This document shows, one piece after another, positions 36,670-45,342 of a DNA stretch of 45,342 nucleotides. Under the pieces are notes generated by a model, which saw nothing but the letters and a program-made list of their open reading frames with translations, was not told where the DNA came from and searched no databases. Source of the stretch: Thiotrichaceae bacterium (GTDB lineage: Bacteria > Pseudomonadota > Gammaproteobacteria > Thiotrichales > Thiotrichaceae); the NCBI GenBank assembly GCA_026988295.1, contig JALSLM010000150.1:1-45342 (forward strand). The letters are read 5' to 3'. The position numbers and the translations under genes were made by a program. The stretch's first letter is position 1, and each line of letters begins with the position of its first letter.

Positions 36670-37689
36670 TTATTCAAAAGAATTGGTGATATTAATCAAA
36701 TCCAACAACTTCTGCTTAGCTGCACCTGAAGCAATAAGCTCTAATGCACGATTAATACCCGCCTGATGAGAGCTTTCAAGCCCAGCAACATAAATAGCTG
36801 CGCCCGCATTAAGAGCCACAATATCACGCGCCGCATTAGCCTCATTGTTTAAAACAGAATAAACCATTTCGAGACTCTCTTCAGCATCCTTAACACGAAT
36901 TTGGTCAACGGGCTGAATTGACATCGCAAAATCTTCAGGTTTAATCGTATACTCAGTAATCTCCCCATCTTTAAGCTCTGCCACCGAAGTGGGAGATGAA
37001 ATGCTAATCTCATCCATGCCATCATCTGCATGTACCACCATCACATGATTACCGCCAAGTTTATTTAACACCTCAGCAATAGGTCTTAGCCAGTCTTTGC
37101 TAAACACACCCAATACCTGATTAGGTGTTCCCGCAGGGTTGGTTAATGGCCCTAGCAGATTAAACAAAGTGCGTGTCCCCATCTCTTTACGTGGGCCAAT
37201 CGCATGTTTCATGGCACTGTGATGCAAGGGCGCAAACATAAAACCCACCCCTACTGTTTCTACACATTTTTTAACTTGATCTGCTGTAATACTCAGATTA
37301 ACACCCGCCGCTTCAAGCAGATCAGCCGCACCAGACTTGCTTGAAATAGAACGATTACCATGCTTAGCCACACGCCCACCCGCTGCTGCAACCACAAAAC
37401 AACTCGCAGTTGATACATTAAACGTGCTACTACCATCACCCCCTGTGCCAACAATTTCAACTAGATTTTCTGTATCAAGATCAACTTTAGTTGACAAGGC
37501 GCGCATCACACTCGCTGCCGCCGTAATTTCCTCAACTGTTTCGCCTTTCATACGCATAGCGATTAAGAAACCGCCAATTTGAGCATCAGTTGCCTGCCCC
37601 GTCATGATTTGTTGCATAACTTCAGTCATTTCTTCTTGACTTAAGTTTTGATGCTCAATAGTTTTTTGTATAGCAGTTTGGATATTCAT
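36670..37689 (-). CDS. trpD: Anthranilate phosphoribosyltransferase
   Basis: Start [14 protein letters not shown] at 37689; [48 protein letters not shown]. The upstream extension in the ORF track is element C translated. Confidence 0.96.
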   Translation of the reverse strand: MNIQTAIQKTIEHQNLSQEEMTEVMQQIMTGQATDAQIGGFLIAMRMKGETVEEITAAASVMRALSTKVDLDTENLVEIVGTGGDGSSTFNVSTASCFVVAAAGGRVAKHGNRSISSKSGAADLLEAAGVNLSITADQVKKCVETVGVGFMFAPLHHSAMKHAIGPRKEMGTRTLFNLLGPLTNPAGTPNQVLGVFSKDWLRPIAEVLNKLGGNHVMVVHADDGMDEISISSPTSVAELKDGEITEYTIKPEDFAMSIQPVDQIRVKDAEESLEMVYSVLNNEANAARDIVALNAGAAIYVAGLESSHQAGINRALELIASGAAKQKLLDLINITNSFE

Positions 37690-37747
37690 GTGGTATTTAA
37701 AATCTAATATAGTGTCAAGGAACAATAGATAGTAGCAATATGCTTTT

Positions 37748-37836
37748 AAAAAAACTATAAAAAAAGGGGGGGGATGGGTAACATAGATATTTAACTGCAT
37801 ATATACATACCCATCCCCCCTTTTTTTTCATTTTTT
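37748..37836. repeat. Element C inverted pair in the trpD / MscS-like divergent intergenic region
   Basis: AAAAAAGGGGGGGGATGGGTA ... TACCCATCCCCCCTTTTTTTTC. Confidence 0.8.
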
Positions 37837-37964
37837 CTAATTTAAACCTAATTACATTTATTTATTTGTGATGACTAGTAAGTAGACAATTTAGTGGTAT
37901 CATAGCCGAAAAAAACAAGGGGATTAGGGTTTAAGAAAAGGCGCATAACACTATCAAATAACAA

Positions 37965-39689
37965 ATGAAAATTATAAAAATAAATCATATCACTTACACA
38001 CAGACTACTACATTAGCGAACTTACCTTTATTAATTAGCAAGTTAGTGCTTTTTCTTGCATTATTTCTGCTATATTTTTCTCCTAATATCAGTAGCGCAA
38101 AAAATCATATACCTAAATCAGAACTAACGGGGGAAACATTATCAACACTATTAAGTTTTGTTGAGCTGCAAGATCAACTTAAAAGAGATTTGAAGACTCT
38201 CAGAAAAGACCTGAGAAAAGCAGCTTCGGATAGCGAAAAAGCTGATATAAAAAAGCAACAAAAAAAGGTAGAAGATAAGTTAAAAGGTACGACTAATAAT
38301 ATTGAAAATATTGCTGCTAATACTGATTTAAGTATATTAAGAGCAAGTAAGCCAGAGCCTTTCAATCTAAAAAAAGAGATTTTCTCACTGCTAGAGCCTG
38401 CCCTGAAGGAAATGAAACACGCCACCAGTGATGTGCGTCAAAAATCAGAATTACGCGAACAAATTGCCTATTATGAGCAACGTGAACCTGTTGCTAAAGA
38501 AGCACTTGAGAATATCGCTTTATTAAATCGCGCTAATAAAAATCCTAAAATTAAAAAGGTGCTTATTAAAATGAATAAAAGCTGGGGTAAGCAACTGGTT
38601 TTTATTCAAAGTGAGTTACAGGCAAAAAGACTTCAATTAGCAAAAATTGAAGAGCAAAGAATTTCTTTTACGGAACAATCAGAAAGTTATTTCCGTGATT
38701 TTTTTCAACGCCGTGGTTGGACACTGATTCAAGCACTCTTGGCGGTTATTGCTGTATTGATTATATCTCGGTTTATCCATAAGCTCATTACTCGCACTAT
38801 AAAAGGTTATCGAGCACAACACAGAAGTGTTCCTCTGCGAGTGACTGATCTGCTACACCGCTTTATTACATACTTATTTATTATTCTTGGGCCACTGATT
38901 GTTTTCTATTTGGAAGAAGATTGGGTTCTTTTTAGTTTGGGAATTCTCTTGCTAATCAGTATTGCCTGGACACTAAGAAGCATTATTCCCCGATATTGGG
39001 GACAATTTGAATTATTTCTTAATGTTGGTCCTGTCAGAGAAGGTGAGCGACTGATACTGAATGGCATTCCTTGGCGTGTAAAAAATATCAATATGTATTC
39101 GATATTAGAAAACCCTGTCGCAGGTCTAAGTCAGCGTGTTGATATCAACGAGCTGGTTGATTTACGCTCACGCCCAGTGGAACAAGGCGAACCTTGGTTT
39201 CCTTGTAAACGGGGTGATTGGGTGCATTTAAGTGATGGAATTCGGGGCAAGGTCACGGGCATTTCAATGGAGTTTATACAATTAATTCAACGTGGTGGAG
39301 CGGTTATCACCTATCAACTAAGTGACTTTTTAGCACTTTCACCAAAGAATATATCAAAGAGCTTTAGAATCAAAGAAACCATTGGTATTAGTTATACCCA
39401 CCAAAAACAAAGCACAAATGAAATTGTCGAAACTCTAAAGGCAGCACTAAATAAACGAGCTATAGAAGAAGGCTACAAAGATGATTTTCATAATATTAAT
39501 GTTGAGTTTGAATTAGCGGCTGATTCATCACTTAACCTTGTAGTTATCGCAGACTTTAAAGGTAGCGTTGCTGATATTTATATGCGCTTACGTCGTTCTA
39601 TTCAGCGCTGGTGTGTTGATGCTTGTACCGAGAATGGCTGGGATATACCATTCCCACAACTAAGTATCCATGCAGAATCAAATAAATAA
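37965..39689 (+). CDS. Mechanosensitive channel (MscS)-like membrane protein with N-terminal coiled coil
   Basis: 574 aa; TM segments, KRGDWVHLSDGIRGKVTGISMEFIQLIQRGGAVITYQLSDFLALSPKN resembles an MscS beta domain. Confidence 0.65.
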   Translation: MKIIKINHITYTQTTTLANLPLLISKLVLFLALFLLYFSPNISSAKNHIPKSELTGETLSTLLSFVELQDQLKRDLKTLRKDLRKAASDSEKADIKKQQKKVEDKLKGTTNNIENIAANTDLSILRASKPEPFNLKKEIFSLLEPALKEMKHATSDVRQKSELREQIAYYEQREPVAKEALENIALLNRANKNPKIKKVLIKMNKSWGKQLVFIQSELQAKRLQLAKIEEQRISFTEQSESYFRDFFQRRGWTLIQALLAVIAVLIISRFIHKLITRTIKGYRAQHRSVPLRVTDLLHRFITYLFIILGPLIVFYLEEDWVLFSLGILLLISIAWTLRSIIPRYWGQFELFLNVGPVREGERLILNGIPWRVKNINMYSILENPVAGLSQRVDINELVDLRSRPVEQGEPWFPCKRGDWVHLSDGIRGKVTGISMEFIQLIQRGGAVITYQLSDFLALSPKNISKSFRIKETIGISYTHQKQSTNEIVETLKAALNKRAIEEGYKDDFHNINVEFELAADSSLNLVVIADFKGSVADIYMRLRRSIQRWCVDACTENGWDIPFPQLSIHAESNK

Positions 39690-39868
39690 AAGCTCAATCT
39701 GACCCTCCCTTATTAGAGGAAGCAGGGAGGGATAGGAGGGATATAACTAAACAAAGGAATCATCTGCTCAACGATGATGACGCCATGACAATAAAAAATG
39801 TAAAAAAAGAGGGGGGATGGGTATCTAAAAATCTGCTCTGAATAAAAAAATTATTCCACTCATGCTCC

Positions 39869-39943
39869 TAAGGAAAACCTAATTAAGTCGATTAGACTTT
39901 AGCGCAAGCTAAAAATAATTGGACTTGATCAGGGTTTCCCTAA
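39869..39943. mobile_element. Element B short deletion derivative overlapping the nadA 3' end
   Basis: TAAGGAAAACCTAATTAAGTCGATTAGACTTTAGCGCAAGCTAAAAATAATTGGACTTGATCAGGGTTTCCCTAA. Confidence 0.85.
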
Positions 39944-40984
39944 GTTATTAGCAAAATCCAGCATCCGTTGAGTCGATTGAAATGCTTTTAAACGAACCTT
40001 TTCATCCACAAAGATTTCATTTTTGCCGGTCTTTAGAACTTCTAATAAATTGTGCAAGCCATTCATTGCCATCCACGGACAATGCGCACAACTAGTACAG
40101 GTTGCGCCTTCTCCGTGAGTTGGTGCTGCAATAAACTTTTTATTGGGTGCTGCCTGTTTCATTTTATAGAAAATGGCTTTATCTGTGGCGACAATAAATT
40201 CTTGGTTAGGAAGGTCTTTAGCTGCATTGATGATTTGTGTGGTCGAGCCAACAACATCTGCTAATGCAATAATTTCATCGGGTGATTCTGGGTGAACTAG
40301 CACACCTGCTTCTGGGTGTTTTTCTATTAATTCGCCGAGTGAGCGTGTTTTAAACTCATCATGAACGATACATGCCCCTTGCCAACGTAGCATTTCAACC
40401 CCTGATACTTTCTGAATATAGTTACCCAAGTGTTTATCAGGAGCCCATAATACTTTTTTGCCTTGCTTGCCTAGCCAACTGACTAAATCTAGCGCAATAC
40501 CTGATGTCACTACATAGTCAGCTCGGGCTTTCACATCGGCACTGGTATTGGCATAAACCACCACGGTATGATCTGGGTGTGCATCGCAAAATGGGGAAAA
40601 CTCTTCTATCGGACAACTCAAATCTAGCGAGCATTCAGCGTCTAAAGTGGGCATTAAGACGCGCTTTTCTGGGGTTAGGATTTTTGCTGTTTCGCCCATA
40701 AAACGCACCCCAGCCACAATCAGTGTTTTTGCAGGATGCTGATTGCCAAACTTTGCCATATCTAGCGAATCAGAAATATAGCCGCCTGTTTCTTCTGCCA
40801 GCTCTTGCAAGTCTTGATCGACATAATAGTGTGCGACTAAAACTGCATCTTGTTCTTTTAACAGCTTTTTTATTTCATTTTTCAGTGCTTCTTTTTCATC
40901 AGCCGAATAATGAGGGCGCAGTGATTCTATCTGTGCGGTTACAGGTGTTTTAAAAGTGGGAATTATTGGAGAAGTCGCAGTCAT
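39929..40984 (-). CDS. nadA: Quinolinate synthase
   Basis: 351 aa; [52 protein letters not shown]. Confidence 0.97.
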   Translation of the reverse strand: MTATSPIIPTFKTPVTAQIESLRPHYSADEKEALKNEIKKLLKEQDAVLVAHYYVDQDLQELAEETGGYISDSLDMAKFGNQHPAKTLIVAGVRFMGETAKILTPEKRVLMPTLDAECSLDLSCPIEEFSPFCDAHPDHTVVVYANTSADVKARADYVVTSGIALDLVSWLGKQGKKVLWAPDKHLGNYIQKVSGVEMLRWQGACIVHDEFKTRSLGELIEKHPEAGVLVHPESPDEIIALADVVGSTTQIINAAKDLPNQEFIVATDKAIFYKMKQAAPNKKFIAAPTHGEGATCTSCAHCPWMAMNGLHNLLEVLKTGKNEIFVDEKVRLKAFQSTQRMLDFANNLGKP

Positions 40985-41032
40985 GCCTTTATACTCAGGT
41001 CTCTTTTTGATTATTCAAGTATAGCAACAATC

Positions 41033-43837
41033 ATGTCTGATAAAAATACTGAAAACACACAGAGTCCACTTGTTCTTGTTGATGGCTCATCTTATTTATT
41101 TCGTGCATTCTATGGATTGCCCAATACTTTAACCAGCCCCGACGGTATGCAGACTAATGCCATTCACGGCGTATTAAGTATGCTAGACAAGCTACGCAAA
41201 GACTATAAGCCCGAACACATGGTGGTTATTTTTGATGCTAAAGGTAAAACATTTCGCAATGATATGTACCCCGAATACAAGGCAACTCGACCACCAATGC
41301 CTGATGAATTACGTGATCAAATTGCGCCACTGCATGAAATAATCGAAGCACAGGGCTACCCTATGATTGTTATGCCAGGTGTTGAGGCGGATGATGTTAT
41401 CGGCACGATGTCAACGCTCTATGATGGCAAAGTCATTATTTCGACAGGTGATAAAGATATGGCGCAGTTGGTTGATGAGCAAACGCATCTCATTAATACC
41501 ATGTCGAATACTTACTCTGATCGGCAGGGCGTGATTGATAAATACGGTGTTCCACCTGAATTAATCCGTGACTATTTGGCTCTTATGGGAGATAAATCAG
41601 ATAATATTCCTGGCGTTAATAAGGTTGGTCCTAAAACAGCGGTAAAATGGCTAAACCAATATGGCTCACTAAAAGCAGTTATGAAAAATGCTGATAAATT
41701 CAAAGGCAAAATTGGTGAATATCTACGCGAAGCACTGGACTACCTTCCCTTATCTTATGAACTTGTCACGATTAAATGTGATTTAGAGCTTGATTGTTCA
41801 CCAGAATATTTAAGTTTTAATGAGGTAAATACTCAAAAACTAGCAGAACTTTATCAAAAGTATGGTTTTCGTACTCGTTTAAGCAAATTGCAATCTGAAT
41901 CTAGTGAAGAAATCAGCTTAACGACAGAAACAGCAGATACAAATGAGCCTATCGAAACAGCCATTCCTGAAATTGAGGACATTAAAGAAGTTAACTATGA
42001 GACCATTCTCACAAAAGAGCAATTAGACAAGTGGCTTGAGCAGCTCAAACAAGCCCCCCTATTCGCTTTTGATACCGAAACCACTAGCTTAGCTTATATG
42101 GATGCAAAACTGGTTGGCGTATCATTTTGTATAAAATCAGGCAGTGCCGCTTATTTGCCACTGGCGCATGACTATATTGGCGCACCTAAACAACTTGATT
42201 TTGATAAAACACTAGCAAAGCTTAAACCACTCCTGGAAGACCCAACAGCACTTAAAGTTGGGCAAAATCTTAAATATGACCGTTCTGTGTTGCTAAATTA
42301 TGATATTGAGCTAAAAGGCATTACCCACGACACCATGCTTGAATCTTATGTTTTAGATTCAGTTTCCAATCGACATGATATGAATACACTATGCAAAAAA
42401 CACTTGAATCATATTAATGTTAAATTTGAAGATATTGCAGGCAAAGGCAAAAAACAACTCACCTTTAACCAAATCGAATTAGAACCAAATCAAGAAAACA
42501 ACACTCAAGGAGCAGCATTTTATGCGGCAGAAGATGCCGATATGACTATGCGTCTGCATAAATTTTTCTGGCCACAGCTCAAGCCTCGCAAACAACAAGA
42601 AAAACTTTATCGTGAAATTGAAATGCCTCTACTCAAGGTCTTATCTGATATTGAGCGCAACGGTGTATTAATTGATGCAGAGCTACTCGCCATTCAAAGC
42701 AAAGAACTCACTAGCCGTATGGCAGAGTTAGAAGAAAAAATATACAAAAAGGCGGGGGGTGGGTTTAACTTAGGCTCACCCAAGCAAATTCAGGAAGTCT
42801 TCTTTAGTGAAGATAGGCTCAATTTACCCGTAATTCGCAAAACCCCCAAAGGACAACCTTCAACAGCCGAAGATGTTTTGCAAGAACTTGCACAAGAACA
42901 TGATGTGCCTCGTTGGTTATTAGAATATCGAGGGCTTAGCAAATTAAAATCCACCTATACTGATGCACTCCCTAAAGAAATTAATGAAAAAACAGGACGA
43001 GTTCATACCTCTTATCATCAGGCGGTAACAGCAACAGGTCGCCTATCTTCAAGCACACCTAATCTACAAAATATTCCTGTACGAAATGCCGAAGGTCGGC
43101 GCATTCGCCAAGCCTTTATCGCCCCAAAAACAGATACCACAAGCTTTAAAATTTTAGCCGCAGATTATTCACAAATTGAATTACGCATTATGGCGCATTT
43201 GTCTGGAGATGAGGGACTTCTAGAAGCCTTCTCACAAGGCAAAGATATTCACCGCGCCACCGCAGCTGAAATTTTTGACATTACTTTAGATAAGGTTGAA
43301 ACAGAACAACGTCGTGCTGCCAAAGCCGTCAACTTTGGGCTAATTTATGGCATGTCAGCTTTTGGGCTCGCCAAGCAACTCAATGTATCACGCACTGAAG
43401 CCGCCGAATATGTAAAACGCTATTTTCAGAGATACCCAGGCGTACAACAATATATGGAAGACACCCGCGAAAAAGCCAAAGAACAAGGCTATGTTGAAAC
43501 ACTCTTTGGGCGCAAACTCTTCCTACCCAATATCAATGCAAAAAATGCCATGTTACGCAAAATGGCAGAACGCACCGCCATCAACGCCCCCATGCAAGGA
43601 ACAGCCGCCGATATTATCAAAATATCAATGATTGCAGTGAGTGACTGGTTACGCGAAAAAACCACCGACACTAAAATGATAATGCAAGTACATGACGAAC
43701 TCGTCTTTGAAGTTGCCGAAAACCAACTAGAACAGGTTGAACCCATTATTGTAGAGCGCATGGTAAATGCCGTAAAACTCGATGTACCATTAATTGTTGA
43801 TACAGGAATTGGAGACAACTGGGATCAAGCACATTAG
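41033..43837 (+). CDS. polA: DNA polymerase I
   Basis: 934 aa; LVDGSSYLFRAFYGLP, FAFDTETTSL exo motif, DYSQIELRIMAHLSGD, KAVNFGLIYGMSAFGLA, QVHDELVFEV. Confidence 0.98.
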   Translation: MSDKNTENTQSPLVLVDGSSYLFRAFYGLPNTLTSPDGMQTNAIHGVLSMLDKLRKDYKPEHMVVIFDAKGKTFRNDMYPEYKATRPPMPDELRDQIAPLHEIIEAQGYPMIVMPGVEADDVIGTMSTLYDGKVIISTGDKDMAQLVDEQTHLINTMSNTYSDRQGVIDKYGVPPELIRDYLALMGDKSDNIPGVNKVGPKTAVKWLNQYGSLKAVMKNADKFKGKIGEYLREALDYLPLSYELVTIKCDLELDCSPEYLSFNEVNTQKLAELYQKYGFRTRLSKLQSESSEEISLTTETADTNEPIETAIPEIEDIKEVNYETILTKEQLDKWLEQLKQAPLFAFDTETTSLAYMDAKLVGVSFCIKSGSAAYLPLAHDYIGAPKQLDFDKTLAKLKPLLEDPTALKVGQNLKYDRSVLLNYDIELKGITHDTMLESYVLDSVSNRHDMNTLCKKHLNHINVKFEDIAGKGKKQLTFNQIELEPNQENNTQGAAFYAAEDADMTMRLHKFFWPQLKPRKQQEKLYREIEMPLLKVLSDIERNGVLIDAELLAIQSKELTSRMAELEEKIYKKAGGGFNLGSPKQIQEVFFSEDRLNLPVIRKTPKGQPSTAEDVLQELAQEHDVPRWLLEYRGLSKLKSTYTDALPKEINEKTGRVHTSYHQAVTATGRLSSSTPNLQNIPVRNAEGRRIRQAFIAPKTDTTSFKILAADYSQIELRIMAHLSGDEGLLEAFSQGKDIHRATAAEIFDITLDKVETEQRRAAKAVNFGLIYGMSAFGLAKQLNVSRTEAAEYVKRYFQRYPGVQQYMEDTREKAKEQGYVETLFGRKLFLPNINAKNAMLRKMAERTAINAPMQGTAADIIKISMIAVSDWLREKTTDTKMIMQVHDELVFEVAENQLEQVEPIIVERMVNAVKLDVPLIVDTGIGDNWDQAH

Positions 43838-43974
43838 GTTTTAAAGTTGTTGACTATTCATTTATACAAGTACTTCATCTTGCATCATTAAGCCTCCTAA
43901 GAGGCTGCCTCAAGCTTGGGAACAATTAAAAACTCTTTGGCTGTCTGTATCACCTGAGTCCGTGGGTATTATAA

Positions 43975-44046
43975 AATGCAAAAAAAAAGGGGGGGATGGG
44001 GATATCCAAGATATAGGATACCCATCCCCCCCTTTTTTCATACTTT
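43975..44046. terminator. Element C inverted pair, possible bidirectional terminator between convergent polA and coq7
   Basis: AAAAAAAAAGGGGGGGATGGGGATATCC AAGATATAGGATACCCATCCCCCCCTTTTTTC; A tract, GC stem and T tract on both strands. Confidence 0.65.
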
Positions 44047-44691
44047 TTAGATTCTTGCTGCGGTTTTAGTCATTACTTTTGACATTAGTGGCATTAAAAT
44101 CTTGCGTACGGGTAGTGGTAGTTTAGCTGCTCCCGCTTCTACTGCAACATCAGCATGATGTGCTTCATCAATTTTCATTTGCTGTAAAATTGCCATGCTT
44201 GGGGTGTCTGCTACTGGTAATTTTCCTATGTGTTCTTGCAAATGCCTTACTACTTGGTCTTCTGTTTCCTTTACAAAGCCAAGGCTCCACTTATCACCTG
44301 CTAATCCCGCTACCGCTCCAATTGTGAATGACCCCATATACCATAGTGGCCCGAACAGGCTTTTCTTTGCGTCTAGCTCAGTAAGACGTAATTCACACCA
44401 GTTTAAGTGGTCATTTTCTTCCATTGCAGAGCGATCCATTTGTTCGCGTATGTCTTCTCGTTTGGCTGTTAATGCCTGACCACGATACAGACCCTGTGCT
44501 GATACTTCACCTGCATGATTAATACGCATAAGACGGATTGATAGCTTTTTTTCATCTTCCGTTAGCGGGGTTTCTACTTTTATATGTGCAGCAGGATTTG
44601 GACGCTCGGTGGTAGGTGCTAATGTATGCACAGTGCGCATAGCTTGATCTACTTCATTAATGATTTTATCGAATAAGCTTAATTTACGCAC
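44047..44691 (-). CDS. coq7: Demethoxyubiquinone monooxygenase Coq7
   Basis: RLMRINHAGEVSAQGLYRGQAL, EENDHLNWC, IDEAHHADVAVEAGA; probable GTG start (VRKLSLFDKIINEVDQAMRTV) at 44691. Confidence 0.95.
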   Translation of the reverse strand: MRKLSLFDKIINEVDQAMRTVHTLAPTTERPNPAAHIKVETPLTEDEKKLSIRLMRINHAGEVSAQGLYRGQALTAKREDIREQMDRSAMEENDHLNWCELRLTELDAKKSLFGPLWYMGSFTIGAVAGLAGDKWSLGFVKETEDQVVRHLQEHIGKLPVADTPSMAILQQMKIDEAHHADVAVEAGAAKLPLPVRKILMPLMSKVMTKTAARI

Positions 44692-44708
44692 ATGATGCTC
44701 CTTAGTCC

Positions 44709-44831
44709 TTAATAAAGAAACCTTGATCAAGTCCAATTATTTTTAGCTTGCCAAATCTGCCGATCTTCATGAAAAATAGCGACAGATTTTTCTGTGCTAA
44801 ATTCTAATCGACTTAATCAGGTTTTCCTTAA
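44709..44831. mobile_element. Element B deletion derivative between dsbA-like gene and coq7
   Basis: AAAGAAACCTTGATCAAGTCCAATTATTTTTAGCTTGCCAAATCTGCCGAT ... CTAATCGACTTAATCAGGTTTTCCTTAA; lacks ~40 bp present in 25521-25684. Confidence 0.85.
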
Positions 44832-45342
44832 TTACTTTTTCTCTTTCTTAGTTAGCATATCAATTACTTTGAAGAGCTTCTCTTCACTTCCTGCCATATA
44901 AACACTGGTGCGGTATTTTCCATTGATAATAACAGCAGGAACAGATTGAGCTTTTGAAGTTTCACCAACTTCTTGTGCTCTTTTTAATTTAGCTTGAAAT
45001 GCCATTGAATTTTGTACATTTTTTACCTGTTCTTCTGTGTAGCCAAACTGCTTAAAAAGGCGAATTACAGTAGCTGGATTGCGTAGATTTCTTCTTTGAT
45101 CATGAATTGCCTGAAAGAGTTGTGTGATAAGTTCTTTCTCGCCCGTTGGATCAAGAATATCAGCTAAATAATAGGTATTTGCATCTTTTGCCCAGCTAGG
45201 GTTTAACATGGCAGGAACTTGTTTAAAATCAACGAACTCAGGATGGTTTTTCCTGTATTTAAGCATTGCCGGCTCAAGCGTATAACAATGTGGACAACCA
45301 AGCCACATTAACTCAATAACTTCAACTTTACCTTCTGGTGCA
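44832..45342 (-). CDS. dsbA: Thiol:disulfide interchange protein DsbA-like (partial, runs off right edge)
   Basis: APEGKVEVIELMWLGCPHCYTLEPAML open to the window edge; CPHC redox motif; AQSVPAVIINGKYRTS cis-Pro region. Confidence 0.9.
   Translation of the reverse strand, partial: APEGKVEVIELMWLGCPHCYTLEPAMLKYRKNHPEFVDFKQVPAMLNPSWAKDANTYYLADILDPTGEKELITQLFQAIHDQRRNLRNPATVIRLFKQFGYTEEQVKNVQNSMAFQAKLKRAQEVGETSKAQSVPAVIINGKYRTSVYMAGSEEKLFKVIDMLTKKEKK

Noticed and set aside
36670-37800. ORF-track trpD start at 37800
   Set aside because: The first 37 residues (MQLNIYVTHPPPFF...) are element C sequence; homology begins at MNIQTAIQ (37689).
39700-39745. Hairpin CCTCCCT...AGGGAGG after the MscS-like gene as terminator
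   Set aside because: Stem is present but no T tract follows; evidence too weak to list as a terminator.
1-45342. CRISPR array
   Set aside because: Repeats are dispersed and lack regular spacer spacing; no cas genes seen.

Overview
The window looks like chromosomal DNA from a gammaproteobacterium, possibly Thiotrichales-like (lineage is inference only). The left 11 kb is a minus-strand defence-type operon: SNF2 helicase, KilA-N protein, type III-like Mod methyltransferase, RhuM protein and type III Res. The Res ORF runs off the left edge and is missing from the supplied ORF track. The rest is mostly housekeeping: tRNA-Ser(GCT), tRNA-Arg(ACG), ureGFE, hppA, a CBM9-type secreted protein, a pseudouridine synthase, parE, hisBHAFE-tatABC, lgt-thyA, trpDC, an MscS-like protein, nadA, polA, coq7 and a DsbA-like gene that runs off the right edge. 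The most unusual aspect is the intergenic DNA. It carries at least six families of small structured repeats: (A) a ~212 bp element with terminal inverted repeats CCTGAATCYGTGAGG, whose two full copies show compensatory stem changes; (B) a TTAAGGAAACCCTGATCAAGTCC family that repeatedly abuts or supplies stop codons; (C) a G-run family, AAAAAAAGGGGGGGATGGGT, at about 12 loci; (D) a CTAG-flanked hairpin element resembling an IS5-type MITE; (E) TACTCCATCAAG mini-palindromes; (F) ACCACGAAAGACACTAAATACACGAAA repeats, one apparently embedded in frame in the mod gene. No CRISPR array or rRNA was seen. All calls come from manual reading; no database search was run.
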